NCBI GenBank assembly: GCA_947179295.1
Contig: CAMXAZ010000003.1
Location: 1-46,629, forward strand
Length of the DNA: 46,629 nucleotides
Source: an uncultured Muribaculaceae bacterium
GTDB taxonomy: Bacteria > Bacteroidota > Bacteroidia > Bacteroidales > Muribaculaceae
Reading direction: 5' to 3'
The notes beneath the pieces were generated by a model, which was not told the DNA's origin, did no database searches, and was given only the letters and a program-made list of their open reading frames with translations. The position numbers and the translations under genes were made by a program. Shown here one piece after another: positions 9,832-17,648 of this stretch; the stretch's first letter is position 1; the number at the start of each line of letters is the position of its first letter.

Positions 9832-11388
9832 TCAGGAGATTCCGTTTACAACAATCGCTTTCGGCCGCGAGGGGCAGACATACTGACATGCCCCGCAGCC
9901 TATACAGCGGGAAGCATCCACAACCGGCAAGGGTCCGTTACTGCCAGATGCAGGCGTCATGCTTATGGCATCAGCCGGACAGCGCCTTGAACATGCACCG
10001 CAGTTCACGCCATCGTTATATGAAATGCACAATGACCGGTCAACATCGGCAAGCCCTACCCGATTGCGGCGTTTCTCGGATATGGTCAACGGATGCAATG
10101 CTCCCGTGGGACACAGGTCGGCACATCGCGTGCAGTCATAGACACACCATGACAGATCGTAGTCCTTTACAGGATGGAGTGCCCTGAGCAGGCCGTATTC
10201 TTCAAGAGATGCTTTAAGCACTCCCTGCGGGCAGTGGCTGATGCAGAGTCCGCATGAGGTGCATCGGTCAAGAAATTCCCGGCGGCTACGTACGCCCGGC
10301 GGCGGCACTGCAAGCGAACGGCGCCGTGGCGACACAGATGCAAGCGCATCAGCAGCCTTTGCCACCATAGGAGCCGCCGCGACAACAGCGCCCACAGTCA
10401 AAAATCTACGCCGGTCAAGAAGTTTCGGCGCTGCTGCCGAGACTTCGCTCTTATCAGACTTGTGACCGGAAGCAGTTTCCAGATGCCCCCCCTGCATTCC
10501 GGCAGCCGATCCGGCAATCGGGTTGCGGACCTTCTGCATCAGAGGTATTGACAGCTGATGACGGTTGAACGTATAGCTTATCGCATCATTAGGGCAATCA
10601 GAAAGACAGTCGAAGCAGACAACACAGCGTGATGTGTCGACCACATGACTGACGAGATCAATGCACGATGATTTACATCTATGCTCACACTTTCGACACT
10701 GAATACACTTGTCTGTATTGATATCTATATGAAAAATAGAATATCTCGAAACAAAGCTCAGTGTTGTACCTACAGGGCACACTGAATTGCACACCGTACG
10801 TCCATGCAGAAATGCGATAAAGCCTACTATAAGCATGGTCACCACGGCTATCGAGATGCCGAGACCGGAAGCCACGGCAACACGCAGCTGCGGTTGCTTT
10901 TCTATTTCATACCAGACGTTCAGAATCTCACCCCAAAGCGGCCTGACCACATTCAGACCAAAGCGGCCAAAGACACTGTAAGGGTCAAAAAAGGATGTTA
11001 CGGCTGAAATGCCGAGAAAGATCGAAAGCACCACAATAAACAATGTGATGTGGCGCAATGAAGTGTGAGGCAAAGAGTAATGATAATGCCAGCGGGGCTT
11101 GACACGTCGGCCCATACGGGGCAAACGCGAACAAAGGTCCTGATATATGCCGAGCGGACAGAATGTCGAGCAGTAGATTCGGCCAAAAAGCAGCGTCACG
11201 ATAAGCCAGATCACAAATGTAGCCAATGAAAATGCCATTGCCGCAGGAAATATCTGGACTTTGGCAAGCCATGAAGCCACAGTCGGTACCGTCTGCCCGT
11301 AATCGGCAAACAGACCTATGAAAAGCGAAAAGACGACTATCGCAACCAGAGTGCGCCCCAGACGGAGACTATTGACAGACTTCTTCAT
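9832..11388 (-). CDS. NapH/NapG-like membrane polyferredoxin fusion
   Basis: Predicted membrane electron-transfer protein, 518 residues. Four membrane segments lie near residues 12-27, 47-70, 112-134 and 170-194. CX3CP motifs follow TM2 (YCSTFCPLG) and TM4 (VCNSVCPVG), as in NapH/NosR-type proteins. Two ferredoxin motifs follow (CIQCRKCEHRC, CVVCFDCLSDCP). Residues 326-329 then read RRRF in a twin-arginine-like segment, DRRRFLTVGAVVAAAP. The remainder resembles NapG/MauM, with four more iron-sulfur motifs: CTSCGLCISHCP, CTRCADLCP, CGACSRRCP and CIGCGACQYVCP. The gene overlaps the upstream Tat-ferredoxin gene by four bases. No catalytic subunit is adjacent, so the terminal acceptor is unknown. 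I call it a NapHG-like fusion; the physiological role is not determined. Confidence 0.85.
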   Translation of the reverse strand: MKKSVNSLRLGRTLVAIVVFSLFIGLFADYGQTVPTVASWLAKVQIFPAAMAFSLATFVIWLIVTLLFGRIYCSTFCPLGIYQDLCSRLPRMGRRVKPRWHYHYSLPHTSLRHITLFIVVLSIFLGISAVTSFFDPYSVFGRFGLNVVRPLWGEILNVWYEIEKQPQLRVAVASGLGISIAVVTMLIVGFIAFLHGRTVCNSVCPVGTTLSFVSRYSIFHIDINTDKCIQCRKCEHRCKSSCIDLVSHVVDTSRCVVCFDCLSDCPNDAISYTFNRHQLSIPLMQKVRNPIAGSAAGMQGGHLETASGHKSDKSEVSAAAPKLLDRRRFLTVGAVVAAAPMVAKAADALASVSPRRRSLAVPPPGVRSRREFLDRCTSCGLCISHCPQGVLKASLEEYGLLRALHPVKDYDLSWCVYDCTRCADLCPTGALHPLTISEKRRNRVGLADVDRSLCISYNDGVNCGACSRRCPADAISMTPASGSNGPLPVVDASRCIGCGACQYVCPSRPKAIVVNGIS

Positions 11389-11849
11389 TTTTCAAGACAA
11401 CGAAGATTACGTATCAGATCGGTCAAGGCTGTGATCTGCGCCATGCGGCGCGGTATGTCGATGTGGTCGGGACACATCGGCAGACACACTCCGCAGTTTA
11501 TGCAGTGCTGAGCCTGCTGAGAATCCGGGATACTGTTACAAAAACGGTCAAAGAATATATCGGCTTTGGACTTGAAATCAGGGTCGTCAATCTCACCTGG
11601 GAGATAACCGCGATACCGTGCCTGATCTACAAAAATAAGATTGTCAGGGATATTGATGCCATACGGGCAAGGCATACAGTTGTCACAGGCCACACAGTCA
11701 ATCTGGCTGATAGGCTCGTAAGCATCAGCCACACGCGGCGAAACGTTATCCACCTCGGCAAGAGCCTCCGGACGCACCCCGCACGAAGTGAAGGCCATCG
11801 ATCCGAAAGCAATTCCGCCTACACGGCCAAGCCATTGCCGTCGGTTCAT
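11385..11849 (-). CDS. Small twin-arginine 4Fe-4S protein resembling an aldo/keto reductase C-terminal domain
   Basis: A 154-residue protein beginning with a twin-arginine signal ([19 protein letters not shown]), followed by a Cys that could be a lipid-attachment site (FTSC). The mature part has two ferredoxin-like clusters, [17 protein letters not shown] and [12 protein letters not shown]. These closely resemble the iron-sulfur tail of Tat-exported aldo/keto reductases, but the catalytic barrel that normally precedes the tail is absent. ATG 11849 is preferred over ATG 11858, because it gives an ATGA overlap with the ispF stop. The gene also overlaps the polyferredoxin gene by four bases. It is probably the soluble or anchored electron partner of that protein. 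No function is established. Confidence 0.75.
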   Translation of the reverse strand: MNRRQWLGRVGGIAFGSMAFTSCGVRPEALAEVDNVSPRVADAYEPISQIDCVACDNCMPCPYGINIPDNLIFVDQARYRGYLPGEIDDPDFKSKADIFFDRFCNSIPDSQQAQHCINCGVCLPMCPDHIDIPRRMAQITALTDLIRNLRCLEK

Positions 11850-12340
11850 TCTCTGCATGATCCGGAGTCTGAAAGGGTTGCTACAGCAAAAGCCGAAATT
11901 CCCTCGCCACGGCCTTCGAAACCAAGACGTTCAGTAGTAGTAGCCTTGACCGAGACACAACGTGAGGCAATTCCCAAATCAGAAGCTACATTCCCGATCA
12001 TCTGAGGAATGTATGTCAGAAGTTTCGGGCGCTGGGCCACAATTGTCACATCAACATTGTTGATTGAAAATCCCTCTCCGGCAATCAGCTCGACCACACG
12101 CCGCAGAAGCACACGAGAGTCTGCTCCGGCATAAGCCTGGTCTGTGTCAGGGAAATGATAGCCGATATCACGCATGGCTGCAGCTCCGAGAAGAGCGTCA
12201 GCCAAAGCATGAAGGGCCACATCGGCATCACTATGGCCGAGAAGCCCTTTTTCATAAGGTATTTTTACACCGCAGAGTATAAGATCTCGATTGTCTGTCA
12301 GACGATGAACGTCATAACCCATTCCGGTACGTATCATCAT
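11846..12340 (-). CDS. ispF: 2-C-methyl-D-erythritol 2,4-cyclodiphosphate synthase
   Basis: Enzyme of the non-mevalonate isoprenoid pathway that forms the cyclic diphosphate MEcPP and releases CMP. It has 164 residues, the normal length. The metal-binding motif GYDVHR is near the N-terminus. [21 protein letters not shown] carries the second metal histidine. [17 protein letters not shown] is the conserved C-terminal signature. Two ATG codons begin the frame (12340 and 12337) and either could serve. It lies 17 bases downstream of porV and overlaps the next gene by four bases, so it is part of the minus-strand run. Confidence 0.95.
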   Translation of the reverse strand: MMIRTGMGYDVHRLTDNRDLILCGVKIPYEKGLLGHSDADVALHALADALLGAAAMRDIGYHFPDTDQAYAGADSRVLLRRVVELIAGEGFSINNVDVTIVAQRPKLLTYIPQMIGNVASDLGIASRCVSVKATTTERLGFEGRGEGISAFAVATLSDSGSCRE

Positions 12341-12357
12341 GATTCTAAGAGGTTGTT

Positions 12358-13560
12358 TTATTTTCTTCCAAAGATTTCCTTTATACCGTCCATGTCGAAA
12401 GTGAGGGTGAAACGGAGAGTCTGGTCGAGAGGTGAGGTCTGGGCGGTGGCAAGCATATAACTGGCATCAAGACGGAGCACATTCAGAGCAAAACCGGCTC
12501 CGAGGCCAAAATACTGGAGGTTGCCTTTGGTGGGGTTCTGGTAATAATATCCGGCCCGCAGGAAAAACTGCTGGTTATAATTGTACTCCGCGCCAAGCGA
12601 CCATGAAATCTCACGAAGTTCCTCTTTCAATCCGCCCGGAGCATCGGTGAACGATTTGAAAATTCCGGTGATCGGCGACATGTTGCGCCAGTCATCCTCT
12701 GCTATCACCCATTCTTTTTCACCTTCAATACCATCCGGATAGTCCGAACGGCGAGGTTTGGTAGGCACAAGAAGTTTATTGAGGTCGAGATTGAAAGCGA
12801 TGTTGTGATAATCGGCGAGAGGATAAGTGAATGATGTTCCGATTTTCAGATTGGTCGGAAGAAATGCCGGATTGTCACCGTTCTGATATTCGACCTTCGA
12901 TCCGATATTTGAAATGTTCCATCCCCATGACCACTGGCATTCATTGCGGCCTATGATCGGATATGATGTGAAATAACCTGCGATATCCGCGGCAAAAGCA
13001 GATGCTCCCGTAGACTGACTCGCGTCACTGTCATAGCCGAATCCGAGGTCACTGTAGATGTAGCGGAAAACTATACCCATAGAAAACTTTTCGGAGAGCT
13101 TACGTGAGTAACCGACATCAATCGACATTTCATAGGGGTTCAGAGTCTGCCCGGCAGAGCCTCCGGTGGGATCTGTTGTCACCTCACCGAGTGAAAAATA
13201 GCGCAATGAGGCTGATACGGCCTGATTGTCTTCCGAGCCGACCTTCCAATAGCCTGAAAGATTTGCAAGAAAAATGTCATTGACGAGTTTACGCAGCCAG
13301 GGAGTATAGCTGAGCGACACAGCAGCCTGTGAATAAGCAAAGGCATATTTTGACGGATTCCAGAACTGGCTGTTGGCATCCGGCTCAGTCGCGGCTCCGA
13401 GATCACCCATCGCAGCACCTCGCGCATCCGGGGCGATGTTCAGCGAGTTGACACCGGTCTCAACCGGATTGAAGTCATTTTTGTCTTGAGCGACAGCCGA
13501 AAAAGACGTCCCGGCAAAGACACATATTGTCAGTAATATTATTAGGCGGAATAGGCGCAT
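12358..13560 (-). CDS. porV: PorV-like outer membrane protein of the type IX secretion system
   Basis: Outer membrane beta-barrel protein, 400 residues, with an N-terminal signal peptide (hydrophobic residues 5-22, then AVAQ). The early segment [19 protein letters not shown] and the following FWNPSK are typical of PorV/LptO. The remainder alternates in strand-like fashion to the C-terminus. In P. gingivalis PorV shuttles type IX cargo from the translocon to the PorU sortase. From memory, porU precedes porV and ispF follows it there. Here ispF follows, but porU is not adjacent: the next gene upstream is the divergent feoAB. Its own promoter is visible at 13583-13590. Confidence 0.88.
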   Translation of the reverse strand: MRLFRLIILLTICVFAGTSFSAVAQDKNDFNPVETGVNSLNIAPDARGAAMGDLGAATEPDANSQFWNPSKYAFAYSQAAVSLSYTPWLRKLVNDIFLANLSGYWKVGSEDNQAVSASLRYFSLGEVTTDPTGGSAGQTLNPYEMSIDVGYSRKLSEKFSMGIVFRYIYSDLGFGYDSDASQSTGASAFAADIAGYFTSYPIIGRNECQWSWGWNISNIGSKVEYQNGDNPAFLPTNLKIGTSFTYPLADYHNIAFNLDLNKLLVPTKPRRSDYPDGIEGEKEWVIAEDDWRNMSPITGIFKSFTDAPGGLKEELREISWSLGAEYNYNQQFFLRAGYYYQNPTKGNLQYFGLGAGFALNVLRLDASYMLATAQTSPLDQTLRFTLTFDMDGIKEIFGRK

Positions 13561-13582
13561 GATGCAAAAACAAATATTTATA

Positions 13583-13590
13583 CAAATTTA
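13583..13590 (-). promoter_or_regulatory. Promoter -7 element of porV
   Basis: The minus strand reads TAAATTTG here, matching TAnnTTTG. Transcription would start near 13577, giving a leader of under 20 bases before the porV ATG at 13560. The rest of the AT-rich 13561-13740 gap holds the divergent feoAB promoter. Confidence 0.5.
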
Positions 13591-13654
13591 TAACTGAATT
13601 TCGGGCTGTTTATTGTCCTGCAACCGTGGAAATCCATATCACTATTTTTAGGTA

Positions 13655-13685
13655 TTTCCTATTATATAAATAATTCTTAAGTTTG
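13655..13685 (+). promoter_or_regulatory. Promoter of feoAB
   Basis: A -7 element TAAGTTTG is at 13678-13685, with a TTTC -33-like element at 13655-13658, 19 bases away. Transcription would begin near 13691. This supports ATG 13741 over the in-frame TTG at 13696. I did not recognise a Fur box. Confidence 0.55.
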
Positions 13686-13740
13686 CATCCCCGTTTTGCA
13701 GCCATCCCTGCAAGACTGCATCATTATAACGTTTTTATCC

Positions 13741-16149
13741 ATGCGACTATCCGATCTTAAACCGGGCGAAACCGGAATAGTAGTGAAAATACTTGGCCAC
13801 GGAGCCTTCCGCAAGCGAATGCTGGAAATGGGCTTCGTCAGAGGCCGTGAAGTCAAAGTGTTGCTCGACGCTCCGCTTCACGACCCTGTGAAATATCAGA
13901 TAATGGACTATGAGGTTTCTCTCCGCCGGTCTGAAGCCGAACTGGTCGAAATAATCGCTGACGACGGGAATAGCGCCACAGCAGAAACCGCACTACATAA
14001 CCACACTGAGACCATCAGTGAGAAAGCCATGCCGGTTCAGACTCATGAAAAAGGACTGCGCACCATAAATGTAGCCCTCATCGGAAATCCCAACTGCGGC
14101 AAAACCACGCTGTTCAATATTGCCTCAGGGGCACGTGAGCATGTAGGCAATTACAGCGGTGTAACCGTAGATGCCAAGTCAGGCACCTTCAAGTACAAAG
14201 GATTCCGCTTCAACATAGTCGACCTGCCCGGCACTTACTCCCTGGCGTCATACTCTCCGGAAGAGCTCTATGTCAGACGCTATCTGAAAGAAAAGACTCC
14301 GGACGTGATCATCAATGTGGTCGACGCTTCCAATCTTGAGCGTAACCTTTATCTGACCACAGAGCTGATTGACATGGACCGGAGTATGGTCATAGCACTC
14401 AACATGGCCGACGAACTTGAACGCTCCGGACGGAAACTCGACTTCAAGACCCTTGGCGAGATGATCGGTGTGCCTATAGTCCCGACCTCAGCCCGCAACG
14501 GGTCCGGCATAGATGAACTTTTCGACACTGTGATAAGCGTGTTTGAAGGAACCGATCCTGCCGTCAGACACATACATGTAAACCTCGGCAACGACATCGA
14601 GCAGGCCCTTTCAGAAATCAAAGACACACTGAAAGAAAATCCGCATATCGGACGGCATTTCTCGCCCCGCTATCTTGCTATCAAGCTTCTCGAATCCGAT
14701 GCCGAAGTAGAAGATATGGTCAGATCTCTTCCCGACGGCAAAGAAATTCTTGATCTCCGCAACAAAAAGCTGCAAAAGCTCTCAGAAATACAGAAAGATG
14801 CAGACGTAAACATGTCGATAGCCAATGCCAAATACGGCTTCATAGCCGGCGCTCTGGCCGAAACTCTTGAATCGTCAAAAAAAGAAGAGATCAACTCGAC
14901 CCACATAATCGACACCATAGTCACCAACCGCCTGTTCGGCTTCCCTATATTTATAGGTATAATGGCCTTCATCTTCTGGGCCACATTCGAGTTAGGCTCC
15001 TACCCTATGGAATGGATAGAAAGTGCTGTCGGATGGCTGGGAGAGATGGTCAGGGAATATATGCCTGACGGCATGATCAAAGACCTGATAGCCGACGGCA
15101 TCATAGGCGGTGTAGGCGGTGTGATTGTCTTCCTCCCCAACATACTGATTCTGTATCTCTGCATCTCGTTCATGGAAGATTCAGGCTATATGGCCCGCGC
15201 AGCGTTTATTATGGACAAGGTGATGCACCGCCTGGGCCTTCACGGCAAATCTTTCATCCCGCTGGTCATGGGCTTCGGCTGCACCGTCCCCTCTATCATG
15301 GCCTGCCGGTCTATCGAAAGCCGCTCAAGCCGACTGATCACCATACTCATAAACCCATTCATCAGCTGCTCGGCCCGTCTGCCCATCTATGTGCTGCTCA
15401 TAGGTACATTCTTCCCCGACCATGCCACTCTGGTGTTCATGTGCCTCTACTTCTCCGGCATCATAGTGGCCGGATTCACAGCCCGCATGTTGCGCCGCTT
15501 CCATTTCGGGCAGGATGTGACACCGTTCGTCATGGAGCTCCCTCCATACCGTGTGCCGACGCTCAAAGCCACACTGCGCCACATGTGGGGCAAAGGCGAA
15601 CAGTATCTGCGCAAAATGGGCGGCGTGATCCTCGTGGCAAGTATTCTTGTCTGGGCCCTCAACTATTTCCCTCTTCACGACGGGCAAAACGCTCAGAATG
15701 TGTCAGCCGAAACCGTGACAGACGATTCGGCCATAGACCCCTCGCGTGACAGCTATCTCGAAATGGCCGGCAAAGCCATAAACCCGCTGCTCGAACCGCT
15801 TGGATTCCACTGGCGCGCATCTGTAGCGGCTCTTGCCGGAGTACCGGCCAAAGAGATTGTGGTCTCCACCCTCGGCGTGCTCTATACCGGCGATGAAGAG
15901 GCAAGCGAGCAGACCCTTTCAGCACGCCTGACATCGCCAAACGAAGCCACCGGCAAGCCGGATTTCACAGCTGCCGCCGCACTCAGCTTCATGATATTCA
16001 TCCTGCTCTATTGCCCATGCATCGCCACTATAACTGCCATTGTGAAGGAAACCGGCAATCCGCGCTACGGACTGTTTTCAGTGCTTTACAACACAGCCAT
16101 AGCCTGGGTTGTAGCGTTTATCGTCTATCGCATAGCGCTCCTTATCTGA
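13741..16149 (+). CDS. feoB: Ferrous iron transporter FeoA-FeoB fusion
   Basis: Fe(II) uptake protein of the inner membrane, 802 residues, with the accessory FeoA domain fused in front. Residues 1-75 are the SH3-like FeoA part (MRLSDLKPGETG, GHGAFRKRMLEMGF). After a linker comes the G-protein domain: G1 is GNPNCGKTT at residues 115-123, G3 is DLPGTYSL, and G4 is NMADE. The C-terminal membrane region contains the paired gate segments, with LVMGFGCTVPSIMACR in the first and the matching ALAGVPAKEIVVSTLGVLY in the second. The fusion is usual in Bacteroidota. ATG 13741 is chosen because the promoter lies just upstream of the alternative start at 13696. Confidence 0.95.
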   Translation: MRLSDLKPGETGIVVKILGHGAFRKRMLEMGFVRGREVKVLLDAPLHDPVKYQIMDYEVSLRRSEAELVEIIADDGNSATAETALHNHTETISEKAMPVQTHEKGLRTINVALIGNPNCGKTTLFNIASGAREHVGNYSGVTVDAKSGTFKYKGFRFNIVDLPGTYSLASYSPEELYVRRYLKEKTPDVIINVVDASNLERNLYLTTELIDMDRSMVIALNMADELERSGRKLDFKTLGEMIGVPIVPTSARNGSGIDELFDTVISVFEGTDPAVRHIHVNLGNDIEQALSEIKDTLKENPHIGRHFSPRYLAIKLLESDAEVEDMVRSLPDGKEILDLRNKKLQKLSEIQKDADVNMSIANAKYGFIAGALAETLESSKKEEINSTHIIDTIVTNRLFGFPIFIGIMAFIFWATFELGSYPMEWIESAVGWLGEMVREYMPDGMIKDLIADGIIGGVGGVIVFLPNILILYLCISFMEDSGYMARAAFIMDKVMHRLGLHGKSFIPLVMGFGCTVPSIMACRSIESRSSRLITILINPFISCSARLPIYVLLIGTFFPDHATLVFMCLYFSGIIVAGFTARMLRRFHFGQDVTPFVMELPPYRVPTLKATLRHMWGKGEQYLRKMGGVILVASILVWALNYFPLHDGQNAQNVSAETVTDDSAIDPSRDSYLEMAGKAINPLLEPLGFHWRASVAALAGVPAKEIVVSTLGVLYTGDEEASEQTLSARLTSPNEATGKPDFTAAAALSFMIFILLYCPCIATITAIVKETGNPRYGLFSVLYNTAIAWVVAFIVYRIALLI

Positions 16150-16177
16150 GGCCTGCATAGCAAATTTTAGAAGTCCG

Positions 16178-16211
16178 TTTGGGCAAAACTCACGGAATTT
16201 ATTTAATTTTG
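16178..16211 (+). promoter_or_regulatory. Promoter of the LolC/E-like permease gene
   Basis: TTTG at 16178-16181 and TAATTTTG at 16204-16211 are 22 bases apart. The -7 element ends only eight bases before the ATG at 16220, so a transcript from it would be almost leaderless. Confidence 0.4.
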
Positions 16212-16219
16212 TCGCCGAC

Positions 16220-17467
16220 ATGACTCTTGCCTTGTTCATAGCACGTCGGCTCAGCCTGCGCACCGCATCAGGAAGAACGCAGTCTGGAATAGCCATCGCG
16301 GTCACCGGAATAGCACTTTCCGTGATCGTGATGTTGCTGTCGATTGCCGTCATGATGGGTTTCAAAAACGAGATCCGCCACAAAATCATGGGCTTCGACT
16401 CCCAGATCACGCTTTCGCTCCACGGACCATCTGACGGGCGCGACGGATCTCTGATCAATATCGACGATCTTGACAGAGCATTGAAGACTCTGCCTCAGAA
16501 CGCATCCGCGACTCTGACAATCAGGCAGCCTGTCATCCTGAAAACGCCTGACAACTTCACCGGCGCCGTAGTGAAAGGCATGGACCGGGATCACGACTGG
16601 AAATTCGTGAGCGAGAACCTGACAGCGGGGACCATTCCTGACTACAATGCGGATTCAACCCTATATCACACAGTAATCTCCCATAACATCGCGCAGAAAC
16701 TGAATGTGGACTGTGGCGATAAGATCGATGCATATTTTCTCGGAGGTGACACATACCGCACACGCCGCCTGAAAATAGCCGGAATCTATGACACTCATTT
16801 CAGCGAGTATGACAACGCCTATATCTTTGCCACACTGCCTATGCTCAGCGCCCTGGCCGGCATCGACGAACGGCTCGGCACAGTCGTGGAAATCAACGGA
16901 CTTGACAGCGATGCAGAAATCACGGAGACCGCAGGCAGACTGTCAGCAACGCTGATGGACGATATCTACACCGGACGTTCCGACAAATTCTATTCCGTCA
17001 CAGATGTCCATTCAAGCGCAGCCCTCTACTTCAACTGGCTGGCATTGTTAGACACGAATGTGGTTGTCATTCTCACAATCATGTCACTGCTGACATGCCT
17101 GACACTCGTGTCATCGCTTTTCATCCTGATTCTCCGGCGGGTCAACATGATCGGCATCCTCAAAGCCCTCGGCGCATCAGATTCGCTGATACGCAGAGCT
17201 TTCGTATGGCTGACCATGCGTCTGCTCGCCTGGGGACTTCTCATAGGCAATGCGATTGCCATCGGCATAATACTCCTTCAGACCGCCACAGGCTTCATAC
17301 CGCTTGACCCCGAAGCCTATTACCTGGACCATGTCCCGATGGAATTCAATCTGGCCGCACTGCTCATACTGAACGCAGGAATCATCCTCGTTTCAGCCCT
17401 TGTGCTGATCCTTCCATCAGCCATAATCACAACCATTCCGCCCTCACGCGTAATAAATTACGACTGA
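16220..17467 (+). CDS. LolC/LolE-like ABC transporter permease (FtsX family)
   Basis: Inner membrane permease, 415 residues, resembling the subunits that release lipoproteins to the LolA carrier. It starts with the family's typical short cytoplasmic stretch (FIARRLS) followed by TM1 (residues 22-45). A large periplasmic MacB-like domain spans about residues 50-270. Three membrane segments follow near residues 275-305, 330-350 and 380-405, the usual FtsX arrangement. No ABC ATPase (lolD) is next to it, so the ATPase would have to be encoded elsewhere. Bacteroidales generally encode several such permeases, so the exact substrate is uncertain. It sits 70 bases after feoB and has its own promoter-like sequence. 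Confidence 0.82.
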   Translation: MTLALFIARRLSLRTASGRTQSGIAIAVTGIALSVIVMLLSIAVMMGFKNEIRHKIMGFDSQITLSLHGPSDGRDGSLINIDDLDRALKTLPQNASATLTIRQPVILKTPDNFTGAVVKGMDRDHDWKFVSENLTAGTIPDYNADSTLYHTVISHNIAQKLNVDCGDKIDAYFLGGDTYRTRRLKIAGIYDTHFSEYDNAYIFATLPMLSALAGIDERLGTVVEINGLDSDAEITETAGRLSATLMDDIYTGRSDKFYSVTDVHSSAALYFNWLALLDTNVVVILTIMSLLTCLTLVSSLFILILRRVNMIGILKALGASDSLIRRAFVWLTMRLLAWGLLIGNAIAIGIILLQTATGFIPLDPEAYYLDHVPMEFNLAALLILNAGIILVSALVLILPSAIITTIPPSRVINYD

Positions 17468-17548
17468 CCCTACACCCTACCCACGAACTCTACACCGAAC
17501 ATTAGCAATATAAACATACGTAATTTTCTCAAAAGAACCACAAAAACA

Positions 17549-17579
17549 TTGCTTTGAGCCAAAAAAAACATTAACTTTG
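17549..17579 (+). promoter_or_regulatory. Promoter of ppdK
   Basis: TTG at 17549-17551 and TAACTTTG at 17572-17579 are 20 bases apart, a close match to the Bacteroidota consensus. The leader to ATG 17649 is about 65 bases and AT-rich with CAACAACAACA runs, as often seen before highly expressed genes in this phylum. Confidence 0.65.
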
Positions 17580-17648
17580 CATTAGTGTTAACCTCAAAGC
17601 TATAATACACAGAAACAACAACAACATTATCAATATCTAATTAACAGA

